A stretch of 64,000 bases of DNA from Microcoleus sp. FACHB-672 (lineage in GTDB: Bacteria; Cyanobacteriota; Cyanobacteriia; Cyanobacteriales; Oscillatoriaceae). The position numbers and the translations under genes are program-made. The DNA is taken from NCBI RefSeq assembly GCF_014695725.1, contig NZ_JACJOU010000027.1, positions 1 through 64,000 of the forward strand. Direction: 5' to 3'. Below are positions 19,542 through 28,216 of the stretch, one piece after another. The number at the start of each line of letters is the position of its first letter. Position 1 is the first letter of the stretch. The notes beneath the pieces are model-generated. The model was not told where the DNA came from and made no database searches. It saw only the letters and a list, made by a program, of their open reading frames with translations.

Positions 19542-20644
19542 TGCACTTGTTCCATGTATCGCGCATAAGTTTTATAGCACAGTTGCATCAGTCGCCGGGG
19601 ATGGCCGGCGCTTTTTTGCACTAACTGAGTTATTTCTTCTTCAGTAAAACGCACAGAAGTTGTCTCTAGCCGGCTTTTAATAAATTCACGAACAGTCACT
19701 TCATCCCAAGGTTTTATGTATTCCTGCTGAAAAAGACCGTGAAAAGGTGATGTTTTACTTTCATTCTGATTATCTTTAAAAAGCTGATCAAGGGGTTCGC
19801 CAACAGCTAAAATTAGGCGCAGAGGTGCATCACTTCCCTGAGATAAACCCTGCAAATGCTCGCGGAGGTTACGAGTAAACCCTTCCCGTGTCATCTTTCC
19901 CGCATTGTCGAGAGCTAGCAAAAATCGATTTGGATGCTGTCGCAAAACGCGAGTTAGTAGATATCCTTTGCTTTCGGGGATATCAATCTTATCACACAAA
20001 GCGATGTAGAATAGATCATCATTATTAACTCCATCTAGTAGCTCTATGTAAACCGGCTTGCGCGGTAATGACAGGCGATATTCCGACTGTCGGCAAATTT
20101 CCCCTAGTAGAGAAGATTTACCGATCCCTTCTTCTCCAATCAAGGCAACACTACTATTGCTGTTAAGATGCTCAAATACCTTCTTGATCTCACGATGTCG
20201 GTTGAAAAACTGTCCTGGGTCGTCAATTATGCTATTCCGTGGAATGAAGGGGTTGCTGAGCATATTTTCAGCAATTAAATTTGCTTGTGGCTGTGATGGG
20301 GAAGCTGGAGGTAGTATGTCTTCAACGGCTGGATTAGTGAGTTCCGTAAGTGTTCTTTGAGAAATTTGGCTTTTTTCAGAGTGCTGTTTCCAGAGTTGCT
20401 CTATGGCCGGTTGTAAATTTTTTTTATTTATGTTTATTCCAAAAATATCTGTAATCTTTTTAAATAACTTTGAAGCCGTTCCTCTTATGTATTGTTCGTC
20501 ATAGGCAATTTTGCCTACCATTTTTCGGTAAGATAAATTTTCATAACTCGCAACAAAAATATCTTGTTCCAACTTACTTAAGCTGGTTTGTGTTTTCTCT
20601 ACAAATAACCTATTGACAAACTCAAATGCTTCTTCAGGGTTCAT
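19538..20644 (-). CDS. HTH_VMAP-like ATPase, first gene of a coupled pair
   Basis: The 368-residue protein has an N-terminal helical domain (MNPEEAFEFVNRLF ... LSKLEQDIFVASYENLSYRKM, residues 1-90) like the helix-turn-helix found at the start of vWA-MoxR-associated proteins (VMAP) and other cyanobacterial conflict-system proteins. A P-loop ATPase follows from about 150: FFNRHREIKKVFEHL, Walker A VALIGEEGIGKSSLL, Walker B RFLLALDNAG, and a sensor-like R at LRLILAVGEPL. It ends in a short helical segment without an obvious effector. Its stop codon overlaps the start of the membrane-repeat ATPase, so both proteins are probably made in fixed ratio. DNA binding, or homotypic docking of the HTH domain, is known of the family; function here is unknown. 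Confidence 0.8.
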   Translation of the reverse strand: MNPEEAFEFVNRLFVEKTQTSLSKLEQDIFVASYENLSYRKMVGKIAYDEQYIRGTASKLFKKITDIFGININKKNLQPAIEQLWKQHSEKSQISQRTLTELTNPAVEDILPPASPSQPQANLIAENMLSNPFIPRNSIIDDPGQFFNRHREIKKVFEHLNSNSSVALIGEEGIGKSSLLGEICRQSEYRLSLPRKPVYIELLDGVNNDDLFYIALCDKIDIPESKGYLLTRVLRQHPNRFLLALDNAGKMTREGFTRNLREHLQGLSQGSDAPLRLILAVGEPLDQLFKDNQNESKTSPFHGLFQQEYIKPWDEVTVREFIKSRLETTSVRFTEEEITQLVQKSAGHPRRLMQLCYKTYARYMEQVQ

Positions 20645-20693
20645 GATTCAACTTTATTTAACTATATTTTTTTCAAGCTTCTGCGAGCAAAAG

Positions 20694-20738
20694 CCTACAT
20701 TTTCATACAAACCTACATAAACATACTTTTTCATACAA
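20694..20738. promoter_or_regulatory. Candidate operator: direct repeats upstream of the coupled ATPase pair
   Basis: TTTTCATACAA occurs at 20700-20710 and again at 20728-20738, exactly 28 bp apart, with CCTACAT elements at 20694 and 20712. The repeats lie 50-95 bp upstream of the HTH-containing ATPase gene. Autoregulation is only a suggestion. Confidence 0.35.
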
Positions 20739-20833
20739 TAATTTTGGGGCTATTTTTCCTACTTTTTTGTACTGAAAATTTATGGTTAACAAATTATGCT
20801 TTGGTTAGCAAACACAATCGAGTTAAAAGCATT

Positions 20834-21319
20834 ATGAAGCAACAATCTACTGAAGGAAAAATTTGGTTGGATAAAACCTTACCCAACTATGAAGCAAAAT
20901 CCCTACGGGAAAATGGCATCGATTGTCTTGCCGATAGCCGTGGCAACCAGCTTCCCAGTTATACCTCATTTAATGATTCTAGAGAAGTGAGCAAATTTAT
21001 GACATACTCTCCGGCGTTTAACCCTGTTGAACCGCAAGCACAAAGCTCTATGTTGCCATACAGCCAGACGTCGCTAGCCAAAACCGAAAAATCGGTTGCT
21101 ACAACTGAAGCTGCCATGCTTGCACCACTCCCGCAATTTAACCTGGCTACATTACTGCAATATGGAGGCGTTACCAGCGCAACAATTTTATCACTGTCTA
21201 TTTTTGTTCTGGCAATGGCTGAACTTCTTAAGGTGTTTGTGCCGGCGCTTCAAAAACAAGACCAAATTCCCGAACCCAAAACCCGCCAAAATAAAGGGGT
21301 GAGAACCCGACGAAAATAA
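20834..21319 (+). CDS. Hypothetical protein with one C-terminal membrane segment
   Basis: This 161-residue protein was not recognised. The first hundred residues are polar and Ser/Thr/Gln-rich. A single hydrophobic helix (YGGVTSATILSLSIFVLAM, about residues 112-130) is followed by a short basic tail (KTRQNKGVRTRRK), which suggests a membrane-anchored protein with a cytoplasmic basic end. The frame is open from 20744, giving a hydrophobic but unlikely extra N-terminus; the ATG at 20834 (MKQQSTEGKIW) is preferred, although no clear ribosome binding site is visible. It is divergent from the coupled ATPase pair, 190 bp away, so a shared regulatory region is possible. Confidence 0.55.
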   Translation: MKQQSTEGKIWLDKTLPNYEAKSLRENGIDCLADSRGNQLPSYTSFNDSREVSKFMTYSPAFNPVEPQAQSSMLPYSQTSLAKTEKSVATTEAAMLAPLPQFNLATLLQYGGVTSATILSLSIFVLAMAELLKVFVPALQKQDQIPEPKTRQNKGVRTRRK

Positions 21320-21504
21320 GAAATTTCTGAACAGCGGAATGATTCGGTAATGAATCTCTGGGATAAACATTGCCTAATCATTTCGTCATTCATCTTGCTG
21401 CAAAGATAATTAAGAGTGAGAGAAGCATCCAGACAATTTTTTATGGAAACAAGCGAGAATTTACAAGCCGGCTGCTTCCCCCCTTTTGGTTATCTCCAGG
21501 AATT

Positions 21505-23877
21505 CTAAAAAATATCCTTACGCTTCTGCATCCACCACGTCACCCCTAAATAAACCGCTGTATGCAAACATAGCAACCCCCAATTTAAACCCAAGTTTTC
21601 CCACGTTGGATCATAAACAGCACTCGGCTCAAATGGCTGGGGAATTGTACTGCCATCGGGCAACTTAGTGGGTTCAGGAACCATCCCATTCACATTCACC
21701 AACGCCCCATAAGCGCCCACAGACCACCGGCTTAACATCAGCCAAGAAAGCTTACTGGCTAAACCTTCCATTTTAAACAAAACCCCAGAAAAAATAATCT
21801 GAGGCAGTAATAACAGCGGTAGGGCGCTATTCGCCTGACTGCCATTTTTAACGATAGCTGAAACCATTAATCCCAGACTCATACTCGTTAATAAAGTCAG
21901 GAACGTTGTGATTCCCAAACCCACCGGCCACAAAATTAAATCCGGTTGGGGAGATTTAAACCCAATTAGAATTACCCCAACCATTAACAGCGTTTGCAGC
22001 AGTGCCAAGCCGCCTAAAATTAAGACTTTAGAACCTAAATAAGGAAACAACCCTAAATTTACCAGCCGTTCCCGCAAATAAATTGCCGATTCTTTAACAA
22101 TCTCTTGTAGAGAAGTCGAAAGTCCCACCCAAATGGCGGCACAGGTAAAGACAAATAACACTCGTAACGCTAAAGGCGCTAAAGTCGGATCGGGTTCATC
22201 TCCCAGAATTAAAGGATTTTTATATCGAATGGCTAGGGTAATTAAACTAATCCCAATCGGAGCAGTTAAAAGCGCTAAACTTAAATTCACCGGGTCGCGC
22301 CCAGTTAGCTTAAAATAGCGTTGAGCGAGGAGCGATAACTGCTTGAATGGAGAAGGATTTACCTGTTTTGCAACCACACCGGCAGGCTGTTGCGGCTGAC
22401 CGGCAGGCCGGCTAAGGTGATTCTCTACATACTGCTTATAATAAGGCGATTGGCCGAACCGGCTCGCAAATGTCAGCGGTGCTTTGTCGTTTTCTTCTAA
22501 CTTGTTATAAATATCCGCAAAATCCTCAGTTTTGACCTCGAAAAAGTCAAACGCTTCTTTCGGAGGGCCAAAAAAGCAGAGGTGTCCGCCACGACCTAGA
22601 AAAACCACGCGATCACAAAGTTTAATATTCGCAGTTGCATGAGTAACCAGAACAATGGTGCGTCCCTGATCTGCGAGTTTTCGTAACAGCAACATCATCT
22701 TTTTATCCAACCCCGGATCGAGTCCCGAAGTCGGTTCATCTAAGAAGAAAAGCTTCGGATCAGCTAACAATTCCACCCCAATACTCACCCGTTTGCGCTG
22801 ACCGCCGCTGAGATCGCTTACTAAAGCGCTGCGGCGATGGGACATTTCAATGTCTGCTAACGTCTTTTCCACAACCGTTTCGACATCCAAATCCGGCGGC
22901 AGCCGCAACTGTGCGGCGTAAGTCAGTACCTCTGCCACCGTCAATTCTCGGTGAATGATGTCGTCCTGTGGCACATAGCCAATTTGCGTGCGATAGATGT
23001 TGAAGTTGGTTCGCAGATCATCTCCGTTTAAATACACCTTGCCAGCAGTCGTCTGCTCAATTCCCAGTAGCGTTCGCATCAAGGTTGATTTACCGGCACC
23101 ACTACCGCCGACTAAAGCCACAAACTGACCAGGTTCAATCGCTAAGGAGATGTTATCCAGTCGCTTATGGATCGCCAAACCTTCAGCATCCAAGCGGATT
23201 TGATTGCCTTGATCCAGTACCTCTAGCCGATCACCCCGCAAAACTAGGGTAAAAGGCCCGATCCGAACCGTTGCGCCTTCTGCCAGATGCGCTGAATTGG
23301 TTACCTTTTGCCCGTTTACGAAGACGCCATTGGCGCTGTAGTCTTGCAGCTGGTAGCCTCCCTGAGCGACGGGTTCAATCGTGGCGTGCCGGCGCGATAC
23401 AGTCGGGGCGTCTAGTTGCAATGTCGCACTCGGATCGCGACCGAGCAAGACCGAGCGATTTTTGAGAAACACAAATTGCTCTCGCGGTGGGGTGAGAGGC
23501 TGCCGGCTGAAGGGATTAAAATAAGTTAGCAAAATTTGGTTGCGCGGATCTTGACCAATGCGGATCTCGGTGCCATCCCTCAGATGATGCCCTTCTGACG
23601 GGGTTATGCGTGTACGATCAAGAAACAATCCATTTGTACTGGGATTTTGCGTGTCACCGTCATAAATACAATAGTCATCACCGGCTTTGCGAAGTACCGC
23701 GTGAGAAGCAGAAATCACTCGCCAATCTGGAGGAACCACGAGATCCGCCTGTTCTGGCGCACGTCCCAAAATATGCCGGTCTTGCTTCAGTTCCAGTTTT
23801 ATCAGATGCCCCTGATTGTTGAGCTGTAAGTATGGATACTTGCTAATAATGGTTGACTGTTCTGTGTTGCCGGTCAT
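21505..23877 (-). CDS. FHA-FHA-ABC transporter fusion (ABCG-like half transporter)
   Basis: The 790-residue protein begins with two forkhead-associated (FHA) domains: HILGRAPEQADLVVP...SASHAVL (residues 30-60) and VLLGRDPSATLQLDAPTVSR plus YSANGVFVNG (about 140-190). FHA domains bind phosphothreonine. An ABC ATPase domain follows with Walker A GGSGAGKST, signature LSGGQRKR, Walker B LFFLDEPTSGLDPG and the H-loop VTHAT. The last 300 residues are an ABC2-type membrane domain with six hydrophobic segments (for example VLILGGLALLQTLLMVGVIL). The order ATPase-then-membrane matches ABCG/White-type exporters. The substrate is unknown. It is divergent from a Ser/Thr protein kinase gene, a plausible source of the phosphothreonine ligand. 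Confidence 0.93.
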   Translation of the reverse strand: MTGNTEQSTIISKYPYLQLNNQGHLIKLELKQDRHILGRAPEQADLVVPPDWRVISASHAVLRKAGDDYCIYDGDTQNPSTNGLFLDRTRITPSEGHHLRDGTEIRIGQDPRNQILLTYFNPFSRQPLTPPREQFVFLKNRSVLLGRDPSATLQLDAPTVSRRHATIEPVAQGGYQLQDYSANGVFVNGQKVTNSAHLAEGATVRIGPFTLVLRGDRLEVLDQGNQIRLDAEGLAIHKRLDNISLAIEPGQFVALVGGSGAGKSTLMRTLLGIEQTTAGKVYLNGDDLRTNFNIYRTQIGYVPQDDIIHRELTVAEVLTYAAQLRLPPDLDVETVVEKTLADIEMSHRRSALVSDLSGGQRKRVSIGVELLADPKLFFLDEPTSGLDPGLDKKMMLLLRKLADQGRTIVLVTHATANIKLCDRVVFLGRGGHLCFFGPPKEAFDFFEVKTEDFADIYNKLEENDKAPLTFASRFGQSPYYKQYVENHLSRPAGQPQQPAGVVAKQVNPSPFKQLSLLAQRYFKLTGRDPVNLSLALLTAPIGISLITLAIRYKNPLILGDEPDPTLAPLALRVLFVFTCAAIWVGLSTSLQEIVKESAIYLRERLVNLGLFPYLGSKVLILGGLALLQTLLMVGVILIGFKSPQPDLILWPVGLGITTFLTLLTSMSLGLMVSAIVKNGSQANSALPLLLLPQIIFSGVLFKMEGLASKLSWLMLSRWSVGAYGALVNVNGMVPEPTKLPDGSTIPQPFEPSAVYDPTWENLGLNWGLLCLHTAVYLGVTWWMQKRKDIF

Positions 23878-24256
23878 ATTGATTCTAAATTTTTTATATT
23901 TTTGATCTTAAATGAGATGCTTACCGCTCAAAGCTATAATTTTATAAAAGTTTGAAGTTTGGCAAGTTTTTGATAAATTAATAACAACCAACTGAATTTT
24001 AATCCATTTAATTATAAAAAAATAAATTTGCTTAAGACAAGACTTTCAGCAATTTAACTTTTTAAGATAGCTCAAAGCGACTCACATTTTTTAATCCCGG
24101 CTTTCCTCAGAAAAATTTACAGAAGACATTTTTTTATATTTGTAAATATTAAATTTTTAGGCAGTTTACGAAATATGTTAACTTTGCCCTTGACGGGTAG
24201 CTGTTTCTTATACAGAATGCTATCTTCAAAGGAAAACTTTTACCCCAAAAACTGCG
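23878..24256. other. AT-rich divergent promoter region (379 bp), no gene
   Basis: This region lies between the FHA-ABC gene and the Ser/Thr kinase gene and is strongly AT-rich with A/T runs (23900-24170). It probably carries both promoters. No open frame, tRNA or strong hairpin was seen. Confidence 0.6.
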
Positions 24257-25855
24257 ATGATCGCACCGGCACTGTTAAACAATCGCTACCAAATCCTACA
24301 AACAGTAGGAAGCGGCGGGTTTGGCGAAACCTTTCTAGCAGAAGACACCCAAATGCCATCAGCACGTCGGTGTGCAATTAAACAACTCAAGCCGGTGACG
24401 AATAACCCCCAAATCAACCAAATTGTTCAAGAGCGTTTCCAGCGAGAAGCCGCAATTTTAGAAGAATTGGGTGATAGCAACCCTCAGATTCCCCGGTTGT
24501 ATGCTTATTTTTCAGAATCCGCTCAATTTTACTTGGTGCAAGAGTGGGTTGAAGGCGAAACTTTGACAAAAAAGCTAAAAACCGCTGGATTACTCAGCGA
24601 AAGTTCGGTGAGGGCGCTTCTCACTAATATTCTACCGGTGCTCGATTATGTTCACAGTAAAAGAATTGTTCACCGGGATATCAAGCCAGATAATATTATT
24701 TGGCGACAGCGGGATGGCTTGCCGGTGCTGATTGATTTTGGCGCGGTGAAGGAAACCATGAATACAGAGGTGAATTCTCAAGAAAATTCTAGCCGTTCGA
24801 TTGCGATTGGAACGCCCGGTTTCATGCCGGGTGAGCAAGCAGCCGGTAAGCCGGTGTATTCTAGTGATTTGTACGCGCTGGGTTTAACGGCGATTTATTT
24901 ACTCACCGGCAGACTTCCGCAACAATTGGATTCAGACGCGCACACCGGCGAAATTCTGTGGCACCGGCACGCTTTAAATCTCAGTCCGGCGCTAGTTGGA
25001 GTGTTAGATAAGGCGATTCAATCCCATCCCCAGCAGCGCTATCCCACAGCCAGGGAAATGCTCAATGCTTTGCACTATTCCGCAACAGCGGTGACGTTAC
25101 CGCCGGCACCGCCTCAAGCAACAATTCCTTCCCCAGTGCCTACCGTACCGCCCCAAACAGTACAGCCGGTTAGTAATATTCCCCAAACAGGAGGTAGGCT
25201 AAAAAATGCCATCGTTGCCGGCTTGCTGGTGGGTGCGTCAGTGATAACGGGCGTTTTTTTAGCAAAAAGTCAGCAGCCGGCGGTGGTTGTGCAACCGGCA
25301 GCATCCCCATCATCGGCACCACAATCTGAAGAGGCGATAGAATCAACTCCAGTTGATGCTGCACCGGCTGCGTCTCCAGATCCAACTCCAGTAATTCCCA
25401 CGCCGATTCCCTCTCCAGATCCACCGATGATGCCGGCAGTCGCAGCTATCGATAGAGTGCCGGTTACTACTGCAAATCCCGCGCCGGTTCCTTCTCCAGA
25501 GATTACGCCCGCCAATCCCGCGCCGGTTGCCACTGCAAACCCCACTGTAATGCCGGCACCACCCGTCACACCCACTGCAAATCCTCCCGTGCCGGCGGTG
25601 CCAACTTCCAAAGAATTAGATAATATAGCAGACAGAATTTTTTCCGAAAGATATCCTGAGTTAGCAGGGAGAAAAATCCAGCCAAATGAAACAAATTTAG
25701 CACAACAATGGGCGCAAATCAGACAATGCGAGGCGGTCGTTGATTATATCTTTTATCAAAGACATCCTGAGTTAGGAGGAAGAAAAATTCTTCCAACTGA
25801 AACTGATCTGCAGCAACAATGGTTGAATATCAGAGAAGGTGTTGATGGCTGTTAA
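24257..25855 (+). CDS. Serine/threonine protein kinase (Hanks type) with extracytoplasmic repeat tail
   Basis: The 532-residue protein has a complete N-terminal kinase domain: glycine loop GSGGFGET, catalytic Lys in CAIKQLK, HRDIKPDN catalytic loop, DFGAV, and an APE-equivalent GTPGFMPGEQ. A proline-rich stretch follows, then one membrane helix (NAIVAGLLVGASVITGVFLA, about residue 315-335), a long Pro/Ala-rich linker and a C-terminal region with two copies of a 35-45-residue motif: ERYPELAGRKIQPNETNLAQ and RHPELGGRKILPTETDLQQQ. The tail should lie outside the cytoplasmic membrane and may be a sensor. The architecture is that of the cyanobacterial Spk/PknN2 kinases. Its last 11 bases overlap the next gene. 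It is divergent from an FHA-domain transporter. Confidence 0.93.
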   Translation: MIAPALLNNRYQILQTVGSGGFGETFLAEDTQMPSARRCAIKQLKPVTNNPQINQIVQERFQREAAILEELGDSNPQIPRLYAYFSESAQFYLVQEWVEGETLTKKLKTAGLLSESSVRALLTNILPVLDYVHSKRIVHRDIKPDNIIWRQRDGLPVLIDFGAVKETMNTEVNSQENSSRSIAIGTPGFMPGEQAAGKPVYSSDLYALGLTAIYLLTGRLPQQLDSDAHTGEILWHRHALNLSPALVGVLDKAIQSHPQQRYPTAREMLNALHYSATAVTLPPAPPQATIPSPVPTVPPQTVQPVSNIPQTGGRLKNAIVAGLLVGASVITGVFLAKSQQPAVVVQPAASPSSAPQSEEAIESTPVDAAPAASPDPTPVIPTPIPSPDPPMMPAVAAIDRVPVTTANPAPVPSPEITPANPAPVATANPTVMPAPPVTPTANPPVPAVPTSKELDNIADRIFSERYPELAGRKIQPNETNLAQQWAQIRQCEAVVDYIFYQRHPELGGRKILPTETDLQQQWLNIREGVDGC

Positions 25856-27257
25856 AGTTTTTCTTTCTGTTTTGTCTAAATCCCAAGAAACAATGCTAAA
25901 AATCGGATCTTTGACGGCGGTACTATCGTTAGGAATCTTAGCGCTTGTGGCTGGATGCTCTCCCTCTAATTCATCCAACGCTAGTTCGATATCTGTTCAA
26001 TCTGGTGCTGCTCAACCGCGAGAAAATCAAGCAGAGAATATCGAGTCACAGCCGATTAGTAAGACGGAACCTGTAAATCAGGCTTTATCTCCAGAAAATC
26101 CAGATTCCGTGACAAACAAAAAAATTGAACAATACGTCAATAAACTAGCCGCGCAAGGATTTTCTAAACAAAAGCAAGGCGTGTGGATTGAGGCAAATAA
26201 AGTGCTTTTAGCGAATCATCAAGGCACCGTTCCTTTACCGGCAGCTTCCGTCACAAAGGCGGCAACAACCCTGGCGACGCTGCAAACTTTCGGCCCAGAA
26301 CATCAGTTTGTAACGTTGATTGGGGCAACCGGCCCGATTGAAAATGGGGTATTAAAAGGCGATTTGGTCATTCAAGGCGGAGAAGATCCTTTCTTTGTTT
26401 GGGAAGAAGCAATTGCTTTAGGTAATACCTTAAATCAGATAGGTATTAAGCGAGTGACCGGCAATTTGGTGATCGCCGGCAATTTTTACATGAACTTTGA
26501 GCCGAAACCGCAGACGTCTGGGAATTTCCTCAAGCAAGGATTGAATTCTAAAGAGTGGCCGGCGGAAGCGGAAGATCAATATTTAACGTTACCTCAAGGA
26601 ACCCCTCGACCGGAAGTTGTGATAAATGGTTCGGTGCAAGTTGTATCTTCTCCGCCTGAGTCATTCAAACCTTTAGTGCGGCATCTTTCTTTTCCAGTGG
26701 CAGAACTGCTGAAAAAGATGAATATGTACAGTAACAACTTGATGGCTGAAATGTTAGCAAATTCTGCCGGCGGCGCAAAAGCCGTTGCCCAAAAAGCAGC
26801 GGAAGCCGCAGGAGTGCCGGCGGAAGAAATTCAACTAATCAATGGTTCTGGATTGGGTGAAGAAAATCGAATTTCTCCTCGCGCAGCCGTGGCAATGTTT
26901 CAGGCAATTGAGCGGTATTTGCAGCCTTATCAGATGACCATAGCCGATGTATTTGCGATTGCCGGTAAAGATTTAGGCGTCTTAGAAGCTCGCAAAATTC
27001 CTGCCTATACTGTACTCAAAACCGGCACGCTTAACCAGGTGAGTTCTTTAGCCGGTGCCATGCCAACTCAAAAGCTCGGTTCTGTCTGGGTGGCTATTAT
27101 CAATGGCGGAGAAAATCCGGATGAATTTCGCAATCAGCAAGAAATTCTTCTCAATCAGTTGTTAATTGATTGGGAGGCGGTTAAATCACCCCCAGCAGAG
27201 TTAACTCCCAACCCTAGTAAGACCAGCAAAACCTCTAGTAATGAAATTGTGAAGTAG
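25845..27257 (+). CDS. dacB: D-alanyl-D-alanine carboxypeptidase/endopeptidase, S13 family lipoprotein
   Basis: The 470-residue protein is a penicillin-binding protein 4 (DacB) type enzyme that trims or cleaves peptidoglycan cross-links. All three active-site motifs are visible: S-V-T-K in PAASVTKAATTLATL, S-N-N in MYSNNLMAEML and K-T-G in VLKTGTLNQVSSLAG. The space between the first two is about 150 residues, shorter than in Escherichia coli PBP4, so the inserted domain is reduced. The N-terminus ends in the lipobox LVAGC, so it is likely lipid-anchored in the outer or inner membrane. AGAGAAGG precedes the ATG at 25845 by six bases; an internal ATG at 25893 would give a tidier signal peptide. 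The start overlaps the kinase gene, so the two are co-transcribed. Confidence 0.9.
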   Translation: MAVKVFLSVLSKSQETMLKIGSLTAVLSLGILALVAGCSPSNSSNASSISVQSGAAQPRENQAENIESQPISKTEPVNQALSPENPDSVTNKKIEQYVNKLAAQGFSKQKQGVWIEANKVLLANHQGTVPLPAASVTKAATTLATLQTFGPEHQFVTLIGATGPIENGVLKGDLVIQGGEDPFFVWEEAIALGNTLNQIGIKRVTGNLVIAGNFYMNFEPKPQTSGNFLKQGLNSKEWPAEAEDQYLTLPQGTPRPEVVINGSVQVVSSPPESFKPLVRHLSFPVAELLKKMNMYSNNLMAEMLANSAGGAKAVAQKAAEAAGVPAEEIQLINGSGLGEENRISPRAAVAMFQAIERYLQPYQMTIADVFAIAGKDLGVLEARKIPAYTVLKTGTLNQVSSLAGAMPTQKLGSVWVAIINGGENPDEFRNQQEILLNQLLIDWEAVKSPPAELTPNPSKTSKTSSNEIVK

Positions 27258-27287
27258 GGCGTAACGCGTTAGAGTGAAATTAGAGCC

Positions 27288-27326
27288 TAGATGTACAGTG
27301 TTCAGTAATTTGTCACTGTACATCTA
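27288..27326 (+). terminator. Hairpin after dacB
   Basis: A perfect 13-bp inverted repeat (TAGATGTACAGTG ... CACTGTACATCTA) encloses a 13-base loop 31 bases after the dacB stop. There is no clear U-run, so it may be a terminator or a stabilising 3' hairpin. Confidence 0.55.
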
Positions 27327-27398
27327 AAGCCGGTAAATACAATGATTAGGTGTGTCTGTTTCTCCTCATTTGAGGAATATTTTAATTGAGAACTGCTT

Positions 27399-27911
27399 AT
27401 GCCTTCGTCTAAGACTGAGTTCCCCGAATCCGTTGAAGTGACGACTCAAACCCAATCATGGCAGATTGAACTACTGTACGACGGTCAATGTCCTTTGTGT
27501 TTGCGAGAAGTCAATTTCTTGCAGAGACGGGATGCCGGTAGAGGGTTGGTGGCGTTTGTAGACATTGCTGACGATGGCTACACCCCAGAAGCGCATAGCG
27601 GGGTTGATTTTGAAACAGCGATGGGGCGAATTCATGCGGTGCTTCCTGATGGGACGGTTATTAAGAATGTGGAAGTCTTCCGTCGCGTCTATGAGATCCT
27701 GGGGATGGGTTGGATTTATGCCGCTACCAAATTGCCGGTTATTGGGCCAATCGTTGATAAATTATATGAAATTTGGGCAGATTACCGGCTGAGTCTGACT
27801 GGGCGACCAAATTTAGCAACGATTGTTCAAGATCGCCAAAAGCGGATGGAGTGCGAGACACAGGGGCGTTGCCGGCTATATGAGGAGGAAGAATCATCCC
27901 AAATTGATTAA
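27399..27911 (+). CDS. DCC family thiol-disulfide oxidoreductase (DUF393)
   Basis: The 170-residue protein shows the DCC/DUF393 signature D-G-x-C-P-L-C in ELLYDGQCPLCLREVNFL (residues about 27-44), followed by the second family motif MGRIHAVLPDGTVIKNVEVF and the hydrophobic helix GWIYAATKLPVIGPIVDKL. Members have a thioredoxin-like fold and occur in the cytoplasm or near the thylakoid membrane; substrates are not established. Length is slightly above the usual 130-150 because of an N-terminal polar extension and a C-terminal Cys-containing tail (CETQGRCRLYEEEE). The gene stands alone, 140 bp after dacB and separated from it by a hairpin. Confidence 0.9.
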   Translation: MPSSKTEFPESVEVTTQTQSWQIELLYDGQCPLCLREVNFLQRRDAGRGLVAFVDIADDGYTPEAHSGVDFETAMGRIHAVLPDGTVIKNVEVFRRVYEILGMGWIYAATKLPVIGPIVDKLYEIWADYRLSLTGRPNLATIVQDRQKRMECETQGRCRLYEEEESSQID

Positions 27912-28216
27912 CCGGCTCTTAAGCGCACTATAGCCCTGCTGATCACTCAGGCACACTTCTTTGGCAATCAACCGCTAAAGCAGTGAGCGCTTTAAAAGCA
28001 ACGCTTCAACTTTTAATAGTAAATATTAATATTTGTAAGCTTTTTAAGTTAACTGCCAAAAACTGAGGTTATAACTTTTGTTCAGCTCGGTTTAATTAGG
28101 CTAAAATAGTTTTGATTGATAGCGTTTTCTCAAAAAATTTGGCTGCACTTTAAGCAAGTACAGCCGTCCAATCCAAAGATATTAAGAAAAATCCTTCTGG
28201 TGGCATAGACGTCTGC
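27912..28216. other. Convergent intergenic region (305 bp), no gene
   Basis: The DNA between the DCC gene and the small minus-strand gene at 28217 is AT-rich with no open frame, no recognised RNA and no clear terminator. Confidence 0.5.
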
